Of a stretch of DNA of 64,000 nucleotides, positions 35,300-43,717 are shown one piece after another. The stretch is from positions 62,001 through 126,000 of the forward strand of contig JAENZX010000008.1 of the NCBI GenBank assembly GCA_016841045.1, read 5' to 3'. The stretch's first letter is position 1; each line of letters opens with the position of its first letter. A program made the translations under genes and the position numbers. This stretch comes from Thermincola carboxydiphila. Lineage in GTDB: Bacteria; Bacillota; Thermincolia; Thermincolales; UBA2595. The notes under the pieces were generated by a model. The model was not told the origin of the DNA and ran no database searches. It saw only the letters and a program-made list of their open reading frames with translations.

Positions 35300-36880
35300 A
35301 TGGACAGTAACCATAAACAGGAAAAGAATCATGATAAAACATCCCTTAAGATAGGGATTGGCAAGTCCAAAAATGTTAAGAAGATTTTCCTGATTGTTGG
35401 TGTAGTTCTTTTTATTTTCTTTCTGTTGACTCTAAAGGCAACGACTTACATAGAAAACCCGGACTTATGCAAGCGATGTCATTCAATGAAGTTTTATTAC
35501 AATACATGGACGGAATCATCTCATAGTAAGATTGGGTGTTATGACTGTCATTTTGGATTCACTCCTGTAGCAAAACAAGAGTCTATCCCTGTGACAACCA
35601 GGCAATACTGGAACATAGAAATTGGGAAAGAAACTATTAATGTATCAGATACTATGAATCGCATAAAAGACACGATTATTAAGATAAACACCCAGATTAA
35701 TAACTTTAATGCCAGAGTTAGTGAAATAAACTCAAAGGCCTCTGATCTGGGGAAGGTGTACGAAATTGCTCTAGGGGATTCGACTTCCGATGAAAATCCG
35801 GACTTTTGGGCCAACTGTCTGAAATGTCACAAAGATTTGTTATCCCAAAATTCCAAAGTTGACAATTACGGCCACAGTCAACATTTTAATAAGGGGCTTG
35901 CCTGTAACCAGTGTCATCGTGTTGTTGTTCACGGTCGACCGCTCAAACCTACACGTCAGGAATGTGTTCAGTGTCACAATAAACCATTAACTTGGCCGAG
36001 CTCCCATCAGGAAAGCTCTTTTCCGGTTACACATGGACAAAGCTATACAGGCAGCTGCACTTTATGTCACGAAAAAGGTGTAAAGAGCGATTTGTGTCAG
36101 AACTGTCACGGCATTGATATGCCTCATACTGAGGGTTACACAATGTATCATATTAAAGAAATAAACCAAGTGGGAATTGATACCTGCCTAAAATGTCACC
36201 AAGATCCTCCCCAAAAAAATGGTAGTACCGGTATTGCCAATCCCTATGTTGTTAGAAATCCAAACTTTAAGCCAAAGGTTAAAACTGATAGCAAACCTGA
36301 AATCAAACCACTTGCAAAGGCAATGTCCTGCAATGAATGTCACGGACCGGGGCTGCCACATAGGGGATACCAGAAGATTCTTCGGACTCACGGTACTCTT
36401 GCGATGGAAAAAGGGACCAAAGGGTGTTTGAGCTGCCACCAATCCAAGAAATGTACTGATTGTCACGGCATGACAATACCTCATCCCAATGGATTTATAC
36501 AACAACATCCCTCAGTTGCAAAAAGCTCAAACACGGATAAGTGCCTGCAGTGTCACAAGGACTATAATAAAGATGCGAAAGCAAAGTCCTGCAACAGCTG
36601 TCATACAGTACAAATGCCCCACCCTGAAAACTGGAATAACGACCATGGTAATTTTAAAGACGCGAACTGCAGCTACTGCCATTCATCCAAAAATCCGGTT
36701 AATCCAAAAGCTTCCTATGCGAGAGATAACTTCTGTCAAAAGTGCCATGACGTAAAGCCACATCGTGATATTCATTCACAGCCTGAAAAGTGGCCGTGGA
36801 CAGAAAAACAATGTTACTCATGTCATGATGGGGGAAAAGGTTGTGCCACCTGTCACCAGAGAAATGGCGGAGTGGAGTGA
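35300..36880 (+). CDS. Membrane-anchored 17-haem cytochrome with NapC/NirT-like N-terminus, cassette 2
   Basis: 526 residues with the same plan as the gene at 30105: anchor at about 29-45, NapC-like haem pair (CKRCHSMKFYYNTW, GCYDCH), an 85-90-residue haem-free helical insert and then 15 more CxxCH, 17 in total. It carries an extra 30-residue Lys/Pro-rich linker (about 305-340) between haems 8 and 9 that the first copy lacks. Haem order and the surrounding His residues are otherwise collinear, so duplication of a full-length gene is clear. Confidence 0.88.
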   Translation: MDSNHKQEKNHDKTSLKIGIGKSKNVKKIFLIVGVVLFIFFLLTLKATTYIENPDLCKRCHSMKFYYNTWTESSHSKIGCYDCHFGFTPVAKQESIPVTTRQYWNIEIGKETINVSDTMNRIKDTIIKINTQINNFNARVSEINSKASDLGKVYEIALGDSTSDENPDFWANCLKCHKDLLSQNSKVDNYGHSQHFNKGLACNQCHRVVVHGRPLKPTRQECVQCHNKPLTWPSSHQESSFPVTHGQSYTGSCTLCHEKGVKSDLCQNCHGIDMPHTEGYTMYHIKEINQVGIDTCLKCHQDPPQKNGSTGIANPYVVRNPNFKPKVKTDSKPEIKPLAKAMSCNECHGPGLPHRGYQKILRTHGTLAMEKGTKGCLSCHQSKKCTDCHGMTIPHPNGFIQQHPSVAKSSNTDKCLQCHKDYNKDAKAKSCNSCHTVQMPHPENWNNDHGNFKDANCSYCHSSKNPVNPKASYARDNFCQKCHDVKPHRDIHSQPEKWPWTEKQCYSCHDGGKGCATCHQRNGGVE

Positions 36881-37309
36881 CGATGTATTAGAAAGTAATG
36901 TTTCAAAGGGATAATCAGTCATCTGGAGTGCGATAAAAAAAAGTTATGAAGATATTCGAAAAAAAGAAGGAAGAGGAAGGAGGTTTGGCGAACTAAATAA
37001 ATACAGTAACAAAGTAATGTGCTAAACTACCAAGTAAATACATATCAAATTAGTGAATCGAGAGGGGATTACTAATACTTTTAAATACTTCAAAAAAAAA
37101 TAAAAAATGATTTATTTGCAGAAGGAAATTTGAAAAACATATAGAATTAATAATATAGAAAATAGTAATTGAGGATATAAAATGAACAAATGCCTTAGTT
37201 TACTAGTGCAAAAAGTTTAAGGCTGCTCAAGAAAGTGAATACAGGAACAAAGCGTAATACATTAGAAATCTTGCAAATATCTTAGTAAATAATGATAGGA
37301 GTGAATGAG
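36881..37309 (+). other. 429-nt A-rich intergenic leader in cassette 2
   Basis: No protein gene of normal size is visible between the 17-haem and TPR genes. The stretch is A-rich and purine-rich on the plus strand and contains a possible 12-codon leader (37182-37220). In cassette 1 the same interval is only 223 nt and not evidently similar. Confidence 0.5.
37182..37220 (+). CDS. Possible 12-residue leader peptide
   Basis: ATG 37182 follows GAGG at 7-nt spacing and reads MNKCLSLLVQKV before TAA. It lies 90 nt before the TPR gene in a long leader. Coding status is unproved; chance ORFs of this size are common. Confidence 0.2.
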   Translation: MNKCLSLLVQKV

Positions 37310-37933
37310 TTGTCCGTCACAAAGGCAAAAAAAGGGTCTCTAAACTCTACGATAATCATTATACTGCTTATAGCGATAGTGGTAATGGGTCTCCTGACAG
37401 GGAAGAGATTTTTGGAAGCATCAAGAGTTGATCCGGTTGACAATGAAATAGAAAACCTAACAGAAATTGTAAATGAAAACCCCGAAAATTTAGAGGCGAG
37501 AATTGCACTGGCATATACTTATCAAAAGCAAAAAGAGTGGGATCAGGCTCGGGAAATTTATGAGGATGTTCTTAGAGTAGACAGTGCCAATCAGGCGGCT
37601 ATGTATAACCTGGCGGTTATAGCTCTGGATAACAAACAGTATGATGATGCCGAAAAGAAATTTAAAGAGCTGCTGACAAAATACCCCGACCATCTTCTGG
37701 GCCTGCAGGCTATGGGTGAGATTTATCTGGAACAGAAAAAGCCAGACCTGGCAATCCAGTATGTTGATAAGGCCATTAAATTCAGGCCTGACATAATTGA
37801 TTTCCATTTTGTAAAGGCAGCGGCTTATGAGGCAAAGGGAGACAAGGCTAAGGCCAAAGCAGAGTATCAGGTGATTTTAAAATATGTTCCCGAGAATCCA
37901 AGAGCAACTGAAGCACTTTCAAAACTCAAGTAG
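37310..37933 (+). CDS. Membrane-anchored TPR protein, cassette 2
   Basis: 207 residues from TTG 37310, chosen because AGGAG (37297-37301) overlaps the alternative ATG/GTG starts. One membrane helix at about 11-27 (STIIIILLIAIVVMGLL) precedes TPR units such as KEWDQAREIYEDVLRVDSAN, KQYDDAEKKFKELLTKYPDH and KKPDLAIQYVDKAIKFRPDI. Collinear with the cassette 1 TPR protein including the conserved start of the outer domain (EIENLTEIVNENPENLEARI). Confidence 0.85.
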   Translation: MSVTKAKKGSLNSTIIIILLIAIVVMGLLTGKRFLEASRVDPVDNEIENLTEIVNENPENLEARIALAYTYQKQKEWDQAREIYEDVLRVDSANQAAMYNLAVIALDNKQYDDAEKKFKELLTKYPDHLLGLQAMGEIYLEQKKPDLAIQYVDKAIKFRPDIIDFHFVKAAAYEAKGDKAKAKAEYQVILKYVPENPRATEALSKLK

Positions 37934-37952
37934 CTAGGAAAGGAAGAAGAGT

Positions 37953-39032
37953 ATGAAGAACAAGAAGAAGACGATTTTCCGTGCAACTGTCATAGTACTT
38001 ATTCTGATTCTGGCAGTATTGGCGTACATGTATTTTGTAATGCTGAAGTCCGGTGGGGGGATAGTTTCGGCAAAAAAGAAAACTGTTGGGAAGGTTGAGT
38101 TCCTATTTGCCATATACGGCCCGGGCAGGGGAGAAAACCCGCGGTTCAACAAACCGATGTCTGTTGCCACTGATAACGAGAACCGTATTTATGTAGCTGA
38201 CTCTATGAATAACAGGATTGCAGTATTTGACAGCAACGGGGATTTCTTGTTTGAATTCGGGAAAAAAGGTGTGGCACATCCCCTTGGTGGTTCAAAGGCG
38301 ACATGGAAACCAGGAACCTTTAGTTACCCATACGGAATAGATGTCGATAAAGAAACAGGTAATATATTTGTAGCTGACATGGTAAACAAAAGAATTCAGA
38401 TTTTTGATAATGGAGGTAAGTTTATAGACTGGTTCCCCAAAAAGGACTTTGGCGGCTGGGCTTCTGATATATACCCTACAGATATTGCTGTGGAAAAAGG
38501 CAAGGTATATATAAACAACCCTTATCAAATAGTAGTTTTCACGACTAAAGGCGAGTTTGTAAAAGAAATTGGAATGCCTGGTGATACCCCGGGTAATTTT
38601 AACAGACCTAATGGTATAGATGTGGGTGAAGATGGAACAATCTATGTTTCTGATTCCAACAACATGCGCTTACAGGCCTTAACTCCAGAAGGCAAAGTTA
38701 AATGGGTTATTGGTAAACCAGCAGAGAATGGTGCAGGCATCCAACGTGAAAAAAGTGTTTTTGGAAATCCAAGAAACGTTTCTGTAGGTCCTGATGGTAA
38801 TATTTATGTGATTGACCCATTCCACTTCCAGATCAAGGTATTTGCGCCAGACGGCAAGCAGCTTGCTGCTATGGGCAAACAGGGTAGAGAAGAAGGATAC
38901 TTTAACTTCCCTAATGGAATTGAAGTTACAAAAGATAAAATCATATATGTAGTAGACAAAGAAGGCAGCAGAGTACAGGCTGTTAAACTGACCGAATTTG
39001 TTATGGAAGACCCTCTGAAAATGGAACAGTGA
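37953..39032 (+). CDS. Membrane-anchored NHL-repeat beta-propeller, cassette 2
   Basis: 359 residues. Anchor at about 9-28 and then six NHL repeats, with YGPGRGENPRFNKPMSVATD, YGIDVDKETGNIFVADMVNK, NGIDVGEDGTIYVSDSNN and RNVSVGPDGNIYVIDPFHF. It is closely related to the cassette 1 copy along its whole length, including the motif SGGGIVS straight after the membrane helix. 19 nt separate it from the TPR gene. Confidence 0.87.
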   Translation: MKNKKKTIFRATVIVLILILAVLAYMYFVMLKSGGGIVSAKKKTVGKVEFLFAIYGPGRGENPRFNKPMSVATDNENRIYVADSMNNRIAVFDSNGDFLFEFGKKGVAHPLGGSKATWKPGTFSYPYGIDVDKETGNIFVADMVNKRIQIFDNGGKFIDWFPKKDFGGWASDIYPTDIAVEKGKVYINNPYQIVVFTTKGEFVKEIGMPGDTPGNFNRPNGIDVGEDGTIYVSDSNNMRLQALTPEGKVKWVIGKPAENGAGIQREKSVFGNPRNVSVGPDGNIYVIDPFHFQIKVFAPDGKQLAAMGKQGREEGYFNFPNGIEVTKDKIIYVVDKEGSRVQAVKLTEFVMEDPLKMEQ

Positions 39033-39092
39033 TTTTTACCGGCATAGCCGGTGAAGATAAGAGAATCGCAGCGAAAGGAGGTGAAACAAATA

Positions 39093-40436
39093 ATGCGTAA
39101 ATTAGGTTTAGCTTTTCTGTTGGCTCTTTGCATGGTAACTCTAGTAGCTACTGTTGCATTAGCAGCACACAGTGACAGGGCTGAATTGGGTGTATCTGGT
39201 CAGGTTGGCGGTGACGCTGAGACTTCCTCTGGTGGTCTTAACTGCTCATACTGCCACGAAGCTCAGACCAAGCACACCTCCGGTCCTCACGGTGGATACC
39301 AGACTACTACCAACAGGTGTCTGACTTGCCACGGTCTTCACGCCAATGCTAATAGCGGTAACGTGAAAGCCTGGACAGACCGATTACTCCCTGGTACAGA
39401 TCTTCAAGCAGTATGTAACTACTGCCATGACCTTACCCAGAGTAACCTTGGTCCTTACTACACCAGCTTTATGGCAGGTGAAGGTAAAGTAGTTAAGTCT
39501 GCTCACAGAGTAACCGGTATCGTTTACTCCGACAATGAAGGTAGTAAAACCATGAACATGGATACCCTCATTATCCCTGGTGGTAGCTATGTAACTGGTG
39601 GTGCTGCAAACCTGGAAACAGGTAACCAAGGTATGACTTCAGGTAATGCTTTTACCTGTAACAGTTGCCACACTCCTCACGCTGTTAAGGGTTCAACTGT
39701 AGATCCTTACTTTGGTGAGTCTCACCGTCTGTTCAGTGAAGCTACTGACGAAGTAGGTGAAACTGTTTACAGAGTTTACCTTACTGACAGGCTGCTTAAA
39801 GCAAGGCTGCAGGATCCTAACAGAACGAGAACTGTAACTGACAGAGTTTATACCAAGTATAACTCTGACTGGTGTGCAGGCTGTCACCAAGGTCGTTATG
39901 ACAGCGCTGAAGCTGAAGGTTCCGGTACTGTCCACAACCACCCGGTTGCTATGGGCGATGCCAACCCGAAAGCCGATGGTTACAAGTACCTCCAGTATAC
40001 CAACTTCATCAACGGCTACACTGCTGATTCTTTAATCGCAGAGATAGTTGCTGGTAGAGATGCTGGTACATACCCGAATGTCTTCATTGACCCACTGGGT
40101 CGTGCAGAAATCTCTGGTACATCACATGGTACTCCATGGACCAAAACTCCGTTCGCTGATAATGATGGCCGCAGCAACAAGCAGTACACCATGACTTCTA
40201 CTGACCCGATTTCAGGAGATGCTCGTCCTGATGGTTACGAGGTAATCGATGACTACAGAGGCGGTCCTTCCTGTCAGCAGTGTCACGGTAGTGCTCGTGA
40301 AGTTGAGGCTGCATTCCACGGCGCTGGTGAACCAGAAGCACAAACATTCCCTCACGTAAGCGAGAACAAGTACTTGCTGGTTGAGGAGAACGACGACTTC
40401 TGTACCAACTGTCACGGTCTTGACAACCTGCCCTAA
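39093..40436 (+). CDS. Secreted seven-haem c-type cytochrome, cassette 2, probably highly expressed
   Basis: 447 residues from ATG 39093 behind AAAGGAGGTGA, the strongest ribosome-binding site in this cluster. Signal peptide ends at about TVALAAHS. Seven CxxCH: CSYCH, CLTCH, CNYCH, CNSCH, CAGCH, CQQCH, CTNCH; C-terminus CTNCHGLDNLP. Unlike its paralogues it uses mostly C-ending Tyr, His, Asn and Phe codons and GGT/GCT/GTT, a bias typical of very highly expressed genes. It is thus the likely bulk extracellular cytochrome of this strain. Confidence 0.88.
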   Translation: MRKLGLAFLLALCMVTLVATVALAAHSDRAELGVSGQVGGDAETSSGGLNCSYCHEAQTKHTSGPHGGYQTTTNRCLTCHGLHANANSGNVKAWTDRLLPGTDLQAVCNYCHDLTQSNLGPYYTSFMAGEGKVVKSAHRVTGIVYSDNEGSKTMNMDTLIIPGGSYVTGGAANLETGNQGMTSGNAFTCNSCHTPHAVKGSTVDPYFGESHRLFSEATDEVGETVYRVYLTDRLLKARLQDPNRTRTVTDRVYTKYNSDWCAGCHQGRYDSAEAEGSGTVHNHPVAMGDANPKADGYKYLQYTNFINGYTADSLIAEIVAGRDAGTYPNVFIDPLGRAEISGTSHGTPWTKTPFADNDGRSNKQYTMTSTDPISGDARPDGYEVIDDYRGGPSCQQCHGSAREVEAAFHGAGEPEAQTFPHVSENKYLLVEENDDFCTNCHGLDNLP

Positions 40437-40453
40437 AAATGATACAGAAGTTC

Positions 40454-40483
40454 ACAGCACCCCTTATGGGGTGCTGTTTTTTT
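40454..40483 (+). terminator. Strong terminator of cytochrome cassette 2
   Basis: 10-bp perfect stem ACAGCACCCC / GGGGTGCTGT with a 4-nt loop and seven T. Confidence 0.92.
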
Positions 40484-40485
40484 GT

Positions 40486-40523
40486 GTGCGACGGGCAGTC
40501 GCACCGCCCCGTTTAAACGGGGC
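40486..40523. repeat. Two short palindromes in the 40.4-40.8 kb gap
   Basis: GTGCGAC/GTCGCAC (40486-40504) is followed directly by the perfect 18-bp palindrome GCCCCGTTTAAACGGGGC (40506-40523). The 389-nt gap contains no gene that I can support; its sequence is more GC-rich than the flanks. Confidence 0.6.
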
Positions 40524-40771
40524 AATTTGTGAATTAAGGGCGGCGGTTACGTTACTGCAGCCAAGGTAGCAAAAAAGGGACGCCCAATCTTATGAAGCGC
40601 CCCCTTGAAAAAAGCTTTAGCTATGAGTAGAAAAATCTGCTTCCGCTGGTACAGGTGTAGACTAGACGGTGAAATTGCAGGTAGTGTTACTAGGTTTATG
40701 AAGCCCGGATGACGCGGATCAACACTGATATCAAAACGCTTAGACTTCTAGCATTCCCTTATAGGGCTGAA

Positions 40772-40811
40772 AAAGCTCTAGACGACCAACTATGGTCTAA
40801 TCTAGAGCTTT
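40772..40811 (-). terminator. Terminator of the minus-strand lipoprotein gene
   Basis: 11-bp perfect stem AAAGCTCTAGA / TCTAGAGCTTT; the A-run at 40770-40774 reads as T on the minus strand. Confidence 0.75.
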
Positions 40812-40825
40812 ATGACTTAGAATTA

Positions 40826-41320
40826 CTAATCCTTCTTATCTTTTGATAAGTGTGCTTTTTCAAATATGTCTGGACTTATTTCCTTTTTACCTGAATCAGA
40901 AATATTGATTGCATAAATAAACCAGTTACCATTAGTTCCTCTTCTCAAGTCAATATCCATTGGAAGATTTCTTTTACTTGTTATAATATTTGTTTTAATA
41001 ATTGCTTGTCCATTCAGATCATCAAGATAAATATCTTTTTCCGAGAAGGTCCACTTTTTAATGGCTCCCACTTGTTGTTCGAAGTTACTGAAGAACTGTT
41101 TCATTTGCGGGTCTATAGTAAAACCCCGGCGCATAGTGTAACTGATAGTTCCGTAAATCTTGTTGGAATCCTTATCTCTTATGCCCTCTAGATAAGTAGA
41201 AATAATTTTTTTCTGTAACGTAACATCTGGTGCCTTCTTAGCAGAAGAAGTATTACAGCCGGTAAATATAAACAGGGACATGAGAAAAAGGAACAATGCA
41301 GCCAAATGTTTCTTCAACAT
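40826..41320 (-). CDS. Lipoprotein, NTF2-like/DUF4878-like
   Basis: 164 residues. A lipoprotein signal ends IFTGCN. The mature part starts with KIISTYLEGIRDKDSNKIYG, a pattern of small NTF2-like outer domains, and ends with a DLRRGTNGNWFIYAI strand. It is paralogous to the gene at 43119-43550, which has TYLEGFRDRKPEKIYN and DVRRIGDRWYVHGL at the same places. Function unknown. Confidence 0.7.
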   Translation of the reverse strand: MLKKHLAALFLFLMSLFIFTGCNTSSAKKAPDVTLQKKIISTYLEGIRDKDSNKIYGTISYTMRRGFTIDPQMKQFFSNFEQQVGAIKKWTFSEKDIYLDDLNGQAIIKTNIITSKRNLPMDIDLRRGTNGNWFIYAINISDSGKKEISPDIFEKAHLSKDKKD

Positions 41321-41520
41321 ATCACCCTTTCTTATGTAATTTATATCGATATCACAATCTATTATAGCATGAGTTGACAGGTGCTAACAATAAAAGATTG
41401 CAATAATTATCACATAAAAATAATTTCCTGCAGGAATTAATCCTGGTATAGGAGAAATATATAACATCAGAATAAAAGCTTATGATTACATAACTTATGA
41501 GGTCAAAGTGAGGGATTTAA

Positions 41521-43029
41521 TTGAAGGTAACTAAGAATAACAATATCAAAAGCCAGGGCATTGATTTATGGGTCTTATATGTATTCTCGATATTATGCGG
41601 AGCAGTTCTGATGGCAGTTGAAATAGTTGGTGGCAGACTGCTGTCACCATACTTTGGCAGTTCGGTATATGTTTGGGGCAGTATAATTTCAGTATTTTTA
41701 ATAGCGCTGAGCGCCGGATACTATCTTGGGGGGATAGTTGCAGATAAAAAACCGAGTATAGTTTTGCTTGCTGGATTTATATCTGTTTCTGGGCTTCTTA
41801 TATTGATGATACCACTATTAGTTTTGCCCTTGGTAAGAGTAGCCTTCAATGCTGGTCTAGGTAATTATGGCGCCCTTGTTGTGTCACTTTTGTTATTTTT
41901 TCTACCCAGTTTGGGCTTGGGTATGGTTTCCCCCTATGTTGTAAAGCTGGGCATGAAGGAAGCTGACCGCCTTGGTAACCTTGTTGGCGGGTTTTATGCC
42001 ATTTCCACTTTTGGCAGCATCATAGGTACTTTTTTGACCACTTTTGTTCTTATTCCGATCTTTGGTGTAAGAGAAATACTTATTGCATCAGGAATACTGT
42101 TGGTTGTGATATCACTAATCGTACTTTTGAGTCAGCGGTTTCTCCTGGAAGGGGCAATAGTAATGTTTCTTCTTACTGTTAGTTTGATAGTTACGTATTT
42201 TTTGATTCCGGGGACTGCTGAGAGTTACCAAGGGAAAGAAGTGCTGTACAGTAGGGAAACTTTGTATAACAATTTAGCTGTTGTTGACAATAATCAGGGT
42301 TACAGGTATTTGATGTTTAATGAAACACAACAAACGGCCATGAATAAAAAAGCTCCCAATGACCATGTCTGGCCATATACAGCGGTTATGAGTGCAGCAG
42401 CTAATTTTTACGCCCCTGATGGAAAAAGTGTTTTGCAGATTGGTCTGGGCGGTGGGACAATTCCCAAATATACACTGGCTTATCGGCCAGATGTACATAC
42501 CGATGTAGTGGAAATAGATCCTGAGGTAATAAAGACTGCTCAGAAGTATTTTTCTGTACCGGAAACACCGAAACTAGATCTATATGCGGAAGATGGGCGC
42601 ATGTTTTTGCGGGATAAAAAGAATGAGTATGATGTAATTATGGTTGATGCATACAACAGATTAAGTATTCCTTTTCACTTGACCACTAAGGAATTTTTTG
42701 ATCAACTGGGAGCAGCATTGAAACCAGGCGGAGTGGTAATTTTCAATGTGGTCAGCAGTATTGAGGGTGAATACAGCCCTTTTTTTAAAAGCCTGCTTCA
42801 TACAGCGGAACAGGTTTTCCCCAACAGAAGGCTGTTTCAGACTGAAGCAACAAAGCCTACTGACCTTGATAATTTAATCCTGGTGGTATCAAAAGAACAA
42901 TTGGAGCCAGCACAAAGGCTAGCCGGACGCCCCGAATATACCGGCCAAATAGATGTAAGTGATTCGATAATTCTTACAGATAATTATGCTCCTGTTGAAA
43001 ACTTAGCAGTAAGCATTATGACTAAATAA
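41521..43029 (+). CDS. Spermidine synthase-like protein fused to an MFS-like membrane domain
   Basis: 502 residues from TTG 41521. Six to seven membrane helices occupy residues 1-235 (start of the first: LWVLYVFSILCGAVLMAVEI). The C-terminal half is a Rossmann methyltransferase-like domain with VLQIGLGGGTIPKY, VVEIDPEVIKTA and the DAYNR loop where SpeE has its DSxD motif. Such fused proteins are widespread; whether they make polyamines is unproved. Two related lipoprotein genes flank it on the opposite strand. Confidence 0.85.
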   Translation: MKVTKNNNIKSQGIDLWVLYVFSILCGAVLMAVEIVGGRLLSPYFGSSVYVWGSIISVFLIALSAGYYLGGIVADKKPSIVLLAGFISVSGLLILMIPLLVLPLVRVAFNAGLGNYGALVVSLLLFFLPSLGLGMVSPYVVKLGMKEADRLGNLVGGFYAISTFGSIIGTFLTTFVLIPIFGVREILIASGILLVVISLIVLLSQRFLLEGAIVMFLLTVSLIVTYFLIPGTAESYQGKEVLYSRETLYNNLAVVDNNQGYRYLMFNETQQTAMNKKAPNDHVWPYTAVMSAAANFYAPDGKSVLQIGLGGGTIPKYTLAYRPDVHTDVVEIDPEVIKTAQKYFSVPETPKLDLYAEDGRMFLRDKKNEYDVIMVDAYNRLSIPFHLTTKEFFDQLGAALKPGGVVIFNVVSSIEGEYSPFFKSLLHTAEQVFPNRRLFQTEATKPTDLDNLILVVSKEQLEPAQRLAGRPEYTGQIDVSDSIILTDNYAPVENLAVSIMTK

Positions 43030-43118
43030 TTTACTGCAATAAATAAACTGCCGTGGAGATTTATTTCCAGGGCAGTTTATTTATTATATTTAAAAATATT
43101 TATTTGGAATTATTTTTT

Positions 43119-43550
43119 CTATTTAGAACTATTTTTATTTGTTGATTGCTTCTGCTTGAGACCATGTACATACCACCTGTCACCAATTCGTCTGACATCG
43201 AATTCAAAAATAAATGTCTGCGTGGAAGTTTTCACCAGGGTCTCTATTATGGCCTGATTATTAACCTCGTCAATATAAGAGTCTCCTACAAAATTCCACC
43301 CGGTAATCTTGCCAAACTGGTGATCCTGTGCCCGAAAGAGTCCTTCCAGTTTACCGGGAAATCGGAGTTGTTGGTAAGCTTCAAAGGATATGGTATTATA
43401 AATCTTCTCCGGTTTTCTATCTCTAAAGCCCTCAAGATAGGTATTTATAATTTCTTTAGGCGGCCCGTCGTTAACTTTTGGTTTACCGCATCCAGTGATA
43501 ACGGATATAGTAATTAGCCCTATTAATAAAAAAACAATTCTTTTTTTCAT
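43119..43550 (-). CDS. Lipoprotein, paralogue of the gene at 40826
   Basis: 143 residues from ATG 43550 (AAGGATGG upstream; the longer frame to 43601 is rejected). The signal ends SVITGCG. The mature domain aligns end to end with the 40826-41320 product, with the shared TYLEG-RD, KIY-TIS, NQAIIET/NGQAIIKT and W-V/F-Y segments. Function unknown. Confidence 0.7.
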   Translation of the reverse strand: MKKRIVFLLIGLITISVITGCGKPKVNDGPPKEIINTYLEGFRDRKPEKIYNTISFEAYQQLRFPGKLEGLFRAQDHQFGKITGWNFVGDSYIDEVNNQAIIETLVKTSTQTFIFEFDVRRIGDRWYVHGLKQKQSTNKNSSK

Positions 43551-43672
43551 TGAATATCCATCCTTTTTTAAAAGTTCTGCAAAAACTATGTACAAGTTCA
43601 TTATACAGCCCTGCTGTTTTTATCACAATAGAAATGACCAGTTTATTCTTATAGATAATTCAGAGAAGGTGC

Positions 43673-43701
43673 AAAAAACCCCGGGTTTTCAGCCCGGGGT
43701 C
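43673..43701 (-). terminator. Terminator of the minus-strand lipoprotein 43718-44257
   Basis: Stem GACCCCGGG / CCCGGGGTT region with a short AAAA-type loop, and AAAAAA at 43673-43678 reading as T-run on the minus strand. Confidence 0.8.
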
Positions 43702-43717
43702 AAATATTGTTTAATTT

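Noticed and set aside
40524-40770. Gap between cassette 2 and the lipoprotein examined as a transposase remnant or small RNA.
   Set aside because: No terminal repeats, no recognisable coding remnant in any frame and no clear promoter-terminator pair for an RNA.
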